Origin: Neostapfia colusana
Taxonomy: Eukaryota > Streptophyta > Magnoliopsida > Poales > Poaceae
DNA length: 64,000 bases
Assembly: GCA_030760725.1 (NCBI GenBank)
Contig: JASWHV010000011.1
Coordinates: 82,375,765-82,439,764, forward strand
Reading direction: 5' to 3'
Below are positions 1 through 13,800 of the stretch, piece after piece. Position numbers and translations under genes: made by a program. How positions within the stretch are numbered: the first letter of the stretch is position 1; each line of letters opens with the position of its first letter. The notes beneath the pieces were generated by a model. The model worked only from the letters and a program-made list of their open reading frames with translations, ran no database searches and was not told the DNA's origin.

Positions 1-3000
1 GGTTTTGCATGCGCGGATGGCTATCTGGGTCAAAATCTGGAAAGATGGGATAGTCGACAAAACTCACTAACTCGGATCCCGAGTATCTGGACGGGACCTT
101 GACGGAATACACGTTCGGATGGTGCAACTTGATGGTTTTACATACTCCGATGGCCATCTGGGTTGAAATTAGGAAAGTAGGGAATGTCGGGAAAACTCAC
201 GAACCCGGGTCTCGGGCGGCCGCACAAGACCTTGACGGAATATAAGATCGGATGGTGCAACTTAATGGTTTTGCATGCATGGATGGCCATCAGGGGTCAA
301 AATGGGGAAATTCGAGAAATTTTGTAAAACTCACGAACTCGGGTCCCGGGCGGCCGGATGGAACCTTGACGGAATACACGTCCTGACAGTGCAACTTGAT
401 GGTTTCGCATGCGCGGGGTCGTCTGGGTCAAAATCGAGAAAGTTGGGAAAGTCTGTAAAACTCACGAACTCGGGTCCCGGGCGAACGGACGGAACCTTCA
501 TAGAATACACGTCCGGACGGTGCAACTTGATGGTTTTCATGCGCAGATGGCCATTAGCGTCAAAATCGAGAAAGTTAGGAAAGTCGATAAAACTTACAAA
601 CTCAGGTCCCGGGCGGGCGAACGGAACCTTGATGGAATACACGTGCGGACGGTGCAACTTGATGGTTTTGCATGCGTGGATGTCCATCTGGGTCAAAACC
701 AAGATAGTCGGGAAACTCTGTAAACCTCTCAAACTTGGATCTTGGGCAGCCGGACAGGACCTTGATGGAATTTACGTTGGGACGGTGCAACTTGAAGGTT
801 TTGCATGCATAGATGGCCATCAGGGTCAAAATTGGGAAATCCGATAAAGTCTGTAAAACTCACGAACTCAGGTCCCGGGCGGCCTGACGGAAACTTGATG
901 GTATATACGTCTAGATGGTGCAACTTGATGGTTTTACATGCGCGGATGACTCTTTGGGTAAAAATCGAGAAAGTCTGTAAAACTCACGAACTCGGGTCTT
1001 GGGCCATCAAACGGAACCTTGATCAAATACACGTCCAGACGGTGCAACTTGATGGTTTTGCATGCGCAGATGTCCATCTGGGTCAAAATCGAGAAAGTCA
1101 GGAAACTCTGTACTACTCACAAAGTTGGATCCCGGGCGGCCGAAAAGGACCTTAACAGAATATACGTTCTGATGGTGCAACATGATGGTTTTGCATGCAT
1201 GGATGGCCATCGGGATAATAATTGGGAAATTTGAGAAAGTCGGTAAAACTCACGAACTCGGGTCCTGGGTGGTCGGACAAAACCTTGACGGAATACACCT
1301 CCGGACGGTGCAACTTGATGGTTTTGCATGCGCGGAAGGCCATCTAGGTCGAGATTTAGAAAGTCAAGAAAACTCATAAACTCGGGTCCTCGGATGCCGG
1401 ACTGGACCTTGCCGGAATACACGTTTGGATGGTGCAACTGGAAGGTTTTGCATGCGCGGATGGCTATCTGAAAAGTTGGGATAGTCGGCGAAACTCACTA
1501 ACTCAGGTCCCGAGGGGCTGGACGAGATCTTGATGGAATACACGTTTGGATGGTGCAACTAAATGGTTTTGCATGCGCAGATGACCATCCGGGTCGAAAT
1601 CTGGAAAGTCGGTAAAACTCACAAACTAGTTTCTCTTGCGACTGGACGGCACCTTGACGGAATACACATTTGGACAGTGCAATTCGATGGTTTTGCTTGC
1701 TCGGATGGCCATCTGGGTTGAAAATGGGAAAGTAGGGAATGTCGGGAAAACTCACGAACTCCGGTCCCGGGCGGCCGGACAGGACCTTGACGGAATATAA
1801 GTTCAGATGGTGCAACTTGATGGTTTTCCATGCATGGATGGCCATCGGGGTCAAAATCGAGAAAGTCGGGAAAGTCTATAAAACTCATGAAGTTGGATCC
1901 TGGGAGGCCGGACGGAACCTTGATGGAATACACCTCCGGACGGTGCAACTTGATAGTTTTGCATGCGCGGAAGGCCATCTAGGTCAAATTTCGGAAAGTC
2001 AAGAAAACTCATGAACTCGGGTCCTGGGACGCCGGACTGGAACTTGCCAAAATACACGTTTGAATGGTGCAACTGGAAGGTTTTGCATGCGCTGATGGTT
2101 ATCTGGGTCAAAATTTGGAAAGTTGGGATAGTCGGCAAAACTCACTAACTCGGGTCCCGAGCGGCTGGACGGGACTTTGACGGAATACACGTTCGGATGG
2201 TGCAACTAAAATGTTTTGCATGCGCGGATGGCCGTCCGGGTCGAAATCTTGAAAGTCGGTAGAACTCACAAACTAGGGTTCCGTGCGACTGGACTGGACC
2301 TTGACAGAATACACATTCAAACAGTGCAACTTGATGGTTTTGAATGCTCGGATGGCCATCTGGGTTGAAAATGGGAAAGTAGGGAATGTCGGGAAAACTC
2401 ACAAACTGGGATCCCGGGCGGTCAGACAGGACCTTGACGGAATATACGTTCGGACGGTGCAACTTGATGGTTTTGCATGCATAGATGGCCATCCGGGTAA
2501 AGATTGGGAAATTCGAGAAAGTCTATAAAACTCAGGAACTCGAGTCCTGGGCGGTCTGATGGAACCTTGACGGAATACACGTCCGGACGGTGCAACTTGA
2601 TGGTTTTGCGTGCGCGGAAGGCCATCCGGCTCGAAATATGGAAAGTCAGTAAAACTCACAAACTCTGGTCCCATGCGACTGGACGGGACCTTGATGGGAT
2701 AACATTCGTACGATGCAATTTGATGGTTTTGCATGCTCGTATGGCCATCTGGGTTGAAATAGGGAAAGTAGGCGAAGTCGAGAAAACTCACGAACTCAGG
2801 TCCCGGCCATCCGGACAGGACCTTGACGTAATATACGTTCATATGGTGCAACTTAAAGGTTTTGCATGCATGGATGGCCATCGGGGGTTGAAATTGGGAA
2901 AGTCGAGAAAGTCAGTAAAACTCACGAACTTGGGTCCCGGGCGGCCGGACGAAACCTCGACGGAATACATGTCCGGACGGTGCAACTTGATGGTTTTGCA

Positions 3001-6000
3001 CTCGCGGATGGCCATCTGGGTCAAAATCAAGAAAGTCAGAAAAGTTTGTAAAACTCACGAACTCGAGTCCCGGGCGGCCGGACGAAACCTTGATGGAATA
3101 CACGTCCGGAAGGTGCAACTTGATGGTTTTGCATGCGCGGATGGCCATCTGGGTAAAAATTGAGAAAGTCGGGAAAGTCTATAAAACTCACGAACTCGGG
3201 TCCCGGGAGGCCGGACGAAACCTTGACGGAATACACCTCCGGACGGTGCAACTTGATGGTTTTGCATGCGCGGATGGCTATCAGGGTCAAAATAAAGAAA
3301 GTCGGGAAAGTCGGCAAAACTCACTAACTCGGGTCCCGAGAGTCTGGACGGGACCTTGATCGAATACACGTTCGGATGGTACAACTAAATAGTTTTACAT
3401 GCGCGGATGGCCATCCGGGTCAAAATCTGGAAAGTCGGTAAAACTCATAAACTAGGGTCTCGTGCGTCTGACCGGGACCTTGATGATTTTGCATGCTCGG
3501 ATGGCCATTTGGGTTGAAATTGGGAAAGTAGATAATGGGAAAACTCACGAACTCGGGTCCCAGGCGGCCGGACAGGACCTTGACGGAATATAAGTTCGGA
3601 CGGTGCAACTTGATGGTTTTACATGCATGGATGGCCATCGGCGTCAAATTTGGGAAATTCGAGAAATTCTGTAAAACTCACGAACTCGTGTCCCGGGGGG
3701 CCGGGCGGAACCTTGACGGAATACACGTCCGGACGGTGCAACTTGATGGTTTTGCATGCGCGGATGGCCATATGGGTCAATATTGAGAAAGTCGGGAAAG
3801 TCTGTAAAACTAACGAACTCGGGTCCCGAGCGGCTGGATGGAACCTTCACAGAATACACATACAGACGGTGCAACTTGATGGTTTTCATGCGCGGATGGT
3901 CATCCTGGTCAAAATTGAGAAAGTCGGGAAAGTCTGTAAAACTCATGAAGTTGGATCCCGGGAGGTCGGACGAAACCTTGACGGAATACACCTCTGGACG
4001 GTGCAACTTGATAGTTTTGCATGCGCGGAAGGTCATCTAGGTCAAAATTTGGAAAGTCAAGAAAACTCATGAACTCGAGTCTCGAGCGGCCGGACGGAAC
4101 CTTGACGGAATACACGTCTGGACGGTGCAACTAGATAGTTTTGCATCTGCGGATGTCCATCATGGTCATAACTAAGAAAGTCGGGAAACTCTGTAAAATC
4201 ACAAACCTTGATCTTGGGCGGCCAGACAGGACCTTGACGGAATATACGTTCGGAGGGTGCAACTTGATGGTTTTGCATGCATAGATGGCCATCCGTGTCA
4301 AAATTGGGAAGGAAAGTCTGTAAAACTCATGAACTTGGGTCCCGTGTGGCCGGACGAAAACTTGATGGAATACACGTTTGGACGGTGCAATTTGATGATT
4401 TTGCATGCGCGGATGGCTCTCTGGATCAAAATCGAGAAAGTCTATAAAACTCACGAACTCGGTCCCGGGCCGCCGAATAGAACCTTGACGCAATACACGT
4501 CTAGACGGTGCAACTTGATGGTTTTGCATGCGCAGATATCCATCTGGGTCAAAATCGAGAAAGTCGGAAAACTCTGTAAAACTCACAAAGTTGGATCCTG
4601 GGTGGCCGGAAAGGACCTTGACGAAATATACGTTCTGATGGTGCAACTTGATGGTTTTGCATGAGCGGATGACCATCGGGGTAAAAATTGGGAAATTCGA
4701 GAAAGTCGGTAAAACTCACGAACCCGGGTCCCGGGCGCCCGGACGGAACCTTGACAGAATACACCTCTGGATGGTGCAACTTGATGGTTTTACATGTGCG
4801 GCAGGCCATCTTGGTTGAAATTTTGAAAGTCAAGAAAACTTATGAACTCGGGTCCTGGGATGCCGGACTGGACCTTGCCGGAATACACGTTCAGATGGTG
4901 CAACTGGAAGGTTTTGCATGCGCGGATGGCTATTTGGGTCAAAATATGGAAAGTTGGGATAGTTGGCAAAACTCACTAACTCGGGTCCCGAGCGGCTGGA
5001 CGGGACCTTGACGGAATACATGTTCGGATGGTGCAACTAAATGGTTTTGCATATGCGGATGGCCATCCGGGTCGAAATCTGGAAAGTCGGTAAAACTCAT
5101 AAACTAGGGTCCCGTGCGACTGGACGGAATATACATTCGGACAGTGCAACTTGATGGTTTTGCAGGCGCGGAAGGCCACCTAGGTCAAAATTTTGAAAGT
5201 CAAGAAAACTCATGAACTCGGGTTCCGGGACGCCGTACTGGACCTTGTCGGAATACACGTTCGGATGGTGTAATTGGAAGGTTTTGCATGCGTGGATGGC
5301 TATCTGGGTCAAAATCTGGAAAGTTGGGATAGTCGGCAAAACTCGCCAACTCGGGTCCCGAGCGGCTCAACGGGACGTTGACGGAATACACATTCGAATG
5401 GTGCAATTAAATGGTTTTGCATGCGCGGATGGCTGTCCGGGTCGAAATCTGGAAAGTCAGTAAAACTCACAAACTAGGGTCCCGTGTGTCTGGACGGGAC
5501 CTTGACGAACTACACGTTCGGAAAGTGCAACTTGATGGTTTTGCATGCTCGGATGGCCATTTGGGTTGAAATTGGGAAAGTAGGGAATGTCAGGAAAACT
5601 CACGAACTCGGGTCCCGGGTGGACGGACAGGACCTTGACGGAATATAAGTTCGGACTGTGCAAGTTGATGGTTTTGCATGCATGGATGGTCATCAGGGTC
5701 AAAATTTAGAAATTCGAGAAATTCTGTAAAACTCACGAACTCGGGTCCCGGGCGGACGGACGGAACTTTGACAGAATACACATTCGGACGGTGCAACTTG
5801 GTGGTTTTGCATGCACAAATGGTCATCTGGGTCAAAATCAAGAAAGTCGAGAAAGTCTGTAAAACTCACGAACTCGGGTCCCGGGCGCCCGGACGGAACC
5901 TTCACAGAATACACGTCCGGACGGTGCAACTTGATGGTTTTCATGCGCGGATGGCCATCACGGTCAAAATCGAGAAAGTCGGGAAAGTCGCTAAAACTTA

Positions 6001-6123
6001 CGAACTGTGGTCCCGGGCGGCCGGACGGAACCTTGATGGAATATACGTCCGGACGGTACAACTTGATGGTTTTGCATGCGCGGATGTCCATCTAGGTCAA
6101 AACCGAGAAAGTTGGGAAACTCT

Positions 6124-8407
6124 GTAAAACTCACAAACTTGGATCCCGGGCAGCCGGACACGACCTCGGAATTTACGTTCGAACGGTGCAACTTGATGGT
6201 TTTGCATGAATAGATGGCCATCCTGGTCGAAATTGGGAAATTCGATAAAGTCTGAAAAACTCACGAACTTGGGTCCCGGGCGTCCGGACGGAACCTTGAA
6301 GTCAGGACGGTGCAACTTGATGGTTTTGCATGCGCGGATGGCCATCTGGGTCAAAAACGAGAAGGTCAGGAAAGTCGGCAACACTCACTAACTCGGGTCC
6401 CGAGCGGCTAGACAGGACATTGACGGAGTACTCGTTCGGATGGTGCAACTAAATGGTTTGCATGCGCGGATGGCCATCCGGGTCAAAATCTGGAAAGTCG
6501 GTAAAACTTACAAACTAGGGTTCCGTGCGACTGGACGGGAGCTTGATGGAATACACATTCGGACAGTGCAACTTGATGGTTTTGCATGCTCGGACGGTCA
6601 TCTGGGTTGAAATTGGGAAATTAGGGAAAATCGGGGAAACTCACAAACTCGGGTCCTGGCCGGCTGGACAGGACCTTGACGGAATATACGTTCGGATGGT
6701 GCAACTTGATGGTTTTACATGCATGGATGGCCATCGTGGTCAAAATGGAAAAATTCTAGAAATTTGGTAAAACTAACGAACTCGAGTCCCGGGCGGACTG
6801 ACGGAACATTGACAGAATACATGTTCGGACGCTGCCACTTGATGGTTTTGCATGCACGGATGGCCATCTGGGTCAAAATCGGGAAAGTCGAGAAAGTCTG
6901 TAGAACTCACGAACTTAGGTCCCGGGTGGCCGGACGGAACCTTGACGGAATTCACATCCGGAAGTGCAACATGATGGTTTTGCATGCGCGGATGGTAATC
7001 AGGTTCAAAATAAAGAAAGTCGGGAAAGTCGGTAAAAGTCATGAACTCGGGTTCCGGGCGGCCGGACGGAACCTTGACGGAATACACGTCCGGACGGTGC
7101 ACCTTGATGGTTTTGCATGCGCGGATGTCCATCTGGGTCATAACTAAGAAAGTCGGGAAACTCTGTAAAACACACAAACTTGGATCCCGGGCGGCCGGAC
7201 AGGACCTTGATGGAATTTATATCCGGACGGTACAACTTGATGGTTTTGCATGCATAGATAGCCATGTGGGTCAAAATTGGGAAATTCGAGAAATTCTGTA
7301 AGACTCACGAACTCGGGTCCCGGGCGGCCGGACGGAACCTTTATGGAATACACGTACGGACGGTGCAACTTGATGGTTTTGCATGCGCGGATGGCTCTCT
7401 AGGTCAAAATCGAGAAAGTCGGGAAAGTCTATAAAACTCACAAACTCGGGTCCTCGGCCGCCAAACGGAACCTTGATGGAATACACATCCAGACGGTGCA
7501 ACTTGATGGTTTTGCATGTGCGGATGTCCATCTGGATCAAAATCGAGAAAGTCGGGAAACTCTATAAAACTCACAAAGTTGGATCCCGGGAGGCCGGAAA
7601 GGACCTTGACGGAATATACGTTCTGATGGTGAAACTTGATGGTTTTACATGCATGGATGGCCATCGGGTTAAAAATCTGGAAATTCAAGAAAGTTGGTAA
7701 AACTCACGAACTTGGGCCCCGGGCGGCCGGGCGGAACCTTGACAGAATACACCTCCGGACGGTGCAACTTGATGATTTTGCATGCGCGGAAGGCCATCTA
7801 GGTTGAAATTTGAAAAGTCAAGAAAACTCATGATCTCGGTTCCTGGGACGTCGGACTGGACCTTGCCGGAATACATGTTCGGATGGTGCAACTTGAAGGT
7901 TTTGCATGCGCGGATGGCTATCTGGGTGAAAATATGGAAAGTTGGGATAGTCGGCGAAACTCACTAACTCGGGTCCCGAGCGGCTGGACGGGACCTTGAT
8001 GGAAAACACGTTCGGATGGTGCAACTAAATGGTTTTGCACGTGCGGTTGGCCATCCGAGTCGAAATCTGGAAAGTCGGTAAAACTCATAAACTAAGGTCC
8101 CGTGCGACTGGACGGGACCTTGACAGAATACACGTTCGGACAGTACAACTTGATGGTTTTGCATGCTCGGATGGCCATCTGGGTTGAAAATTGGAAAGTA
8201 GGGAATGTCGGGAAAACTCATGAACTCAGGTCCCGGGCGGCTGGACAGGATCTTACGGAATATAAGTTCGGATGGTGCAACTTGATGGTTTTGCATGCAT
8301 GGATGGCCATCAGGGCAAAAATTGGGATATTTGAGAAAGTTGGTAAAACTCACGAACTCGGGTCCCGGGTGGCCGGACGGAACCTTGACGGAATACCCGT
8401 CCGGACG
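6124..8407 (+). repeat. Left arm of a 4.7-kb satellite palindrome
   Basis: About 2284 bp of forward satellite whose mirror copy is at 8531-10816. Shared private variants fall at mirror positions: GGAATACCCGTCCGGACG at 8390 and its complement at 8531-8548, a CCTCGGCCGCCAAACGG variant near 7457 mirrored near 9492, a monomer lacking about 11 bp near 6298 mirrored near 10637, and ACACGACCT near 6159 mirrored near 10777. Every pair sums to about 16940, so this is one inverted duplication and not a chance run of reversed monomers. The arm begins at GTAAAAC 6124, the last position that matches the mirror. Confidence 0.93.
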
Positions 8408-8530
8408 TGTATTCCGTCAAGGTTCCGTCCGGCCGCTCGGGACCCGAGTTCGTGAGTTTTACAGGCTTTCCCGGCTTTCTTGATTTTGACCCAGATGGCC
8501 ATCCGCGCATGCAAAACCATCAAGTTACAT
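8408..8530 (-). repeat. Spacer of the palindrome, one reversed monomer
   Basis: This 123-bp single satellite monomer in minus orientation separates the two palindrome arms. Its left edge is formed by CGTCCGGACG, a perfect 10-bp palindrome found inside the normal monomer. The same 10-mer starts the right arm at 8531. Confidence 0.85.
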
Positions 8531-10816
8531 CGTCCGGACGGGTATTCCGTCCAGGTTCCGTCCGGCCGCCTGGTACCCGAGTTCATGAGTTTTACCGACT
8601 TTCTCAAATTTCCCAATTTTGACCCTGATGGCCATCCATGCATGCAAAACCATCAAGTTGCACCTTCCGAACTTATATTCCGTAAGATCCTGTCCAGCCG
8701 CCCGGGACCTGAGTTCATGAGTTTTCCCGACATTCCCTACTTTACCATTTTCAACCCAGATGGTCATCTGAGCATGCAAAACCATCAAGTTGTATTGTCC
8801 GAACGTGTATTCTGTCAAGGTCCCGTCTAGTCGCACGGGACCCTAGTTTATGAGTTTTACTGACTTTCCAAATTTCGACCCGGATGGCCAACTGCACCTG
8901 CAAAACTATTTAGTTGCACCATCCGAACGTGTATTCCGTCAAGGTCCCGTCCAGCCGCTCGGGACCCGAGTTAGTGAGTTTTGCCGACTATCCCAACTTT
9001 CTATATTTTGACCCACATAGCCATCCGCGCATGCAAAACCTTCCAGTTGCACCTTCCGAACGTGTATTCCGGCATGGTCCAGTCCAGCGTCCCAAGAACC
9101 GAGTTCATGAGTTTTCTTGACTTTTCAAATTTCGACCTAGATGGCCTTCCGCGCATGCAAAATCATCAAGTTGCGCCGTCCGGAGGTGTATTCTCTCAAG
9201 ATTTTGCCCGGCCGCCCGGGACCCGAGTTCGTGAGTTTTACCAACTTTCTCGAATTTCCAGATTTTTACCCCGATGGCCATCCATGCATGCAAAACCATT
9301 AAGTTGCACCAACAGAACGTATGTTCCATGAAGGTCCTTTCCGGCCACCCGAGATCCAACTTTGTGAGTTTTACAGAGTTTCCCGACTTTCTCGATTTTG
9401 ATCCAGATGGACATCCGCACATGCAAAACCATCAAGTTGCACCGTCTGGACGTGTATTCCATCAAGGTTCGGTTTGGCGACCGAGGACCCGAGTTTGTGA
9501 GTTTTACAGACTTTCCCGACTTTCTCAATTTTGACCTAGAGAGCCATCCGCGCATGCAAAACCATCAAGTTGCACCGTCCGGACGTGTATTCCATAAAGG
9601 TTCCGTCCGGCCGCCCGGGACCTGAGTTCGTGAGTTTTACAGAATTTCTCGAATTTCCCAATTTTGACCCAGATGGCCATCTATGCATGCAAAACAATCA
9701 AGTTGCACCGTCCGTATGTAAACTCCATCAAGGTCCTGTCCGGCCGCCCGGGATCCAAGTTTGTGAGTTTTACAGAGTTTCCCGACTTTCTTATTTATGA
9801 CCCAGATGGACATCCGCGCATGCAAAACCATCAAGTTGCACCTTCCGGACGTGTATTCCGTCAAGGTTCCGTCCGGCCGCCCGGGACCCGAGTTCGTGAC
9901 TTTTACCGACTTTCCCGACTTTCTTTATTTTGACCCTGATGGCCATCCGCGCATGCAAAACCATCATGTTGCACCGTACGGATGTGTATTCCGTCAAGGT
10001 TCCGACCGGCCACCCGGGACCTAAGTTCGTGAGTTTACAGACTTTCCCGACTTTCCCGATTTTGACCCAGATGGCCATCCGTGCATGTAAAACCATCAAG
10101 TTGCACCGTCCGGACATGTATTCTATCAAGGTTCCGTCAGGCCGCCCGGGACTCGAGTTCGTTAGTTTTACCGAATTTCTAGAATTTTGCCATTTTGACC
10201 CCGATGGCCATCTATGCATGCAAAACCATCAAGTTGCACTATCCGAACGTATATTCCGTCAAGGTCCTGTCCAGCCGTCCGGGACCCGAGTTCGTGAGTT
10301 TTCCCGACTTTCCCTACTTTCCCAATTTAAATTCAGATGGCCGTCCGAGCATGCAAAACCATCAAGTTGCACTGTCGGAACGCGTATTCCGTCAAGCTCC
10401 CGTCCAGTCGCACGGAACCCTAGTTTGTGAGTTTTACCGACTTTCCAGATTTCGACCCGGATGGCCATCGCACATGCAAACCATTTAGTTGCACCATCCG
10501 AACGTGTACTCCATCAAGGTTCCATTTAGCCGCTCGGGACCCGAGTTAGTGAGTTTTGCCGACTTTCTCAACCTTCTTGTTTTTGACCCAGATGGCCATT
10601 CGCGCATGCAAAACTATCAAGTTGCACCATCTGGACGTCAAGGTTCCGTCCGGCCGCCTGGAACCCTAGTTCGTGAGTTTTTGAGACTTTATTGAATTTC
10701 CCAATTTCGACCTGGATGGCCATCTATTTATGCAAAACCAACAAGTTGCACTGTTCAAATGTAAATTCCGTCAAGGTCGTGTCCTGCCGCCCGGGATCAA
10801 AGTTTGTGAGTTTTAC
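8531..10816 (-). repeat. Right arm of the satellite palindrome (reversed monomers)
   Basis: About 2286 bp of satellite in minus orientation, the mirror of 6124-8407. At 10816 the text switches from GTGAGTTTTAC (reverse monomer) straight to GGAATATACG (forward monomer), so the outer edge is a clean junction. Arm identity is about 90 percent over the ~90-bp stretch next to the centre that I compared by eye, so the duplication is not brand new, or the arms have diverged fast. Confidence 0.93.
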
Positions 10817-13800
10817 GGAATATACGTTCGGACGGTGCAACTTGATGATTTTGCATGCATGGATGGCCATCGGGGTCAAAATTGCAAAATTCTAGAAAGT
10901 CGGTAAAACTCACGAACTTAAGTCCCGTGTTGCCGGACGGAACCTTGACGGAATACATGTACGGACGGTGCAACTTGATGGTTTTGAATGCACGGATGGC
11001 CATCTGGGTCAAAATCAGGAAAGTCGGAAAGTCTGTAAAGCTCACGAACTCAGGTCCTGGGTGGCCGGACGGAACCTTGACGGAATACACGTCCCGACGG
11101 TGCAACTTGATGGTTTTGCATGCGCGGATAGCCATCAGGGTGAAAATAAAGAAAGTCGAGAAAGTCGGTAAAACTCACGAACTCGGGTCCCGGGCGGCCT
11201 GACAAAACCTTGATGGAATACACGTCCAGACGGTGCAACTTGACGGTTTTGCATGCGTGGATGTCCATCTGGGTCATAACTAAGAAAGTCGGGAAACTCT
11301 GTAAAACTCAGAAACTTGGATCTCGGGCGGCCGGACAGGACCTTAATGGAATTTACATCCGGATGATGCAACTTGATAGTTTTGCATGCATAGATGGCCA
11401 TCTGGGTCAAAATTGGGAAATTCGAGAAATTCTGTAAGACTCACGAACTCGGGTCCCGGGCGGCCGGACGGAACCTTGATGGAATACACGTCCAGACGAT
11501 GCAACTTGATGGTTTTGCATGCGCGGATGGCTCTCTAGGTCAAAATCGAGAAAGTCTGTAAAAATCACAAACTCGGGTCCTCGGCCACCAAACGGAACCT
11601 TGATGGAATACACATCCAGACGGTGCAACTTGATGGTGTTGCGTGCGCGGATGTCCATCTGGATCAAAATCGAGAAAGTCGGAAAACTCTGTAAAACTCA
11701 CAAAGTTGGATCTCGGGCGGCCGGAAAGGACCTTGATGGCATATACGTTCTGATGGTGAAACTTGATGGTTTTGCATGCATGGATGGCCATCGGGTTAAA
11801 AATCTGGAAATTCGAGAAAGTTGGTAAAACTCACGAACTCGGGTCCCGGGCGGCCGGGCGAAATCTTGACAGAATACAACTCCGGACGGTGTAACTTGAT
11901 GATTTTGCATGCGCGGAAGGTCATCTAGGTCGAAATTTGAAAAGTCAAGAAAACTCATGAACTCGGTTCCTGGGACGCCGGACTGGACCTTGCCGGAATA
12001 CACGTTCGGATGGTGCAACTGAAAGGTTTTGCATGCGTGGATGGCTATCTGGGTCAAAATATGGAATGTTTGGATAGTCGGCAAAACTCACTAACTCGGG
12101 TCCCGAGCGGCTGGACAGGACCTTGACGGAATACACGTTTGGATGGTGCAACTAAATGGTTTTGCATGCGCGGATGGCCATCAGGGTCAAAATCTGAAAA
12201 GTCGGTAAAACTCAAAAACTAGGTTCTCGTGCGACTGGACGGGACCTTGACGGAATACACATTCGGACAGTGCAACTCGATGGTTTTGCATGCTCGGATG
12301 GCTATCTGGGTTGAAAATGGGAAAGTAGGGAATGTCGAGAAAACTCACGAACTGCGGTCCCAGGCGGCCGGATAGGACCTTGACGGAATATAAGTTCGGA
12401 TGGTGCAACTTGATGGTTCTACATGCATGGATGGCCATTAGGGTCAAAATTTGGAGATTTGAAAAAGTTGGTAAAACTCACGAACTCAGGTCCCGGGCGG
12501 CCGGACGGAACCTTGACGGAGTACACGTCCGTACGGTGCAACTTGATGGTTTTGCATGCGCAGATTGACATCTGGGTCAAAATTGAGAAAGTCAGGAAAG
12601 TCTATAAAACTCAGGAACTCAGGTCCCGGGCGGTCAGACGGAACCTTCACGGAATACACGTCCAGATGGTGCAACTTGATGGTTTTCATACGTGGATGGC
12701 CATCAGGGTCAAAATCGAGAAAGTCTGGAAAGTCGGTAAAACTCACGAACTCGGGTTCCGGCGGCCAGACGGAACCTTGACGGAATACACGTCTGGACGG
12801 TGCAACTTGATGGTTTTGCATGCGTGGATGTCCAACTAGGTCAAAACCGAGAAGGTCGGGAAACTCTGTAAAACTCACTAACTTGGATCCCGGTCGGCCA
12901 GACATGACCTTGAAGGAATTTATGTTCGGACGGTGCAACTTGATGGTTTTGCATGCATAGATAGCCATCAGGTCGAAATTGGGAAATTCGATAAAGTCTG
13001 TAAAACTCACGAACTCGGGTCCCGAGCGGCTGGACAGAAACTTGACGGAATACATGTTCGGACGGTACAACTTGACGGTTTTGCATGAGCGGATGATCAT
13101 CTGCATCAAAATGGAGAAAGTCAGGGTGGCCGGAAGGAACCTTGACGGAATACACGTCCGGACGGTGCATCTTGATGGTTTTGCATGCGCGGATGTCGAT
13201 CTGGGTCATAACTAAGAAAGTCGGGAAACTCTGTAAAACTCACAAACTTGGATCCCGGGCGGCTGGACAGGACCTTGATGAAATTTACATCCTGACGGTG
13301 CAACTTGATGGTTTTGCATGCATAGATGGCCATCTGGGTCAAAATTGGGAAATTCGAGAAATTCTGTAAAACTCACGAACTCGGGTCCCGGACGGCCGGA
13401 CGGAATCTTGATGGAATACACGTCCAGACGCTGCAACTTGATGGTTTTGCATGCGCGGATGGCTCTTTAGGTCAAAATCGAGAAAGTCAGGAAAGTCTGT
13501 AAAACTCAAAAACTCGGGTCCTCGGCCGCAAAACGGAACCTTGATAGAATACACGTCTAGACGGTGCAACTTGATGGTTTTGCATGCGCGGATGTCCATC
13601 TGGATCAAAATCGAGAAAGTCGGGAAACTCTGTAAAACTCACAAAGTTGGATCCCGGGTGGCCGGAAAGGACCTTGACGGAATATACGTTCTGATGGTGC
13701 AACTTGATGGTTTTGCATGCATGGATGGCCATCGGGATAAAAATATAGAAATTCGAGAAAGTTGGTAAAGCTCACGAACTCAGGTCCCGGGCGACCGGGC

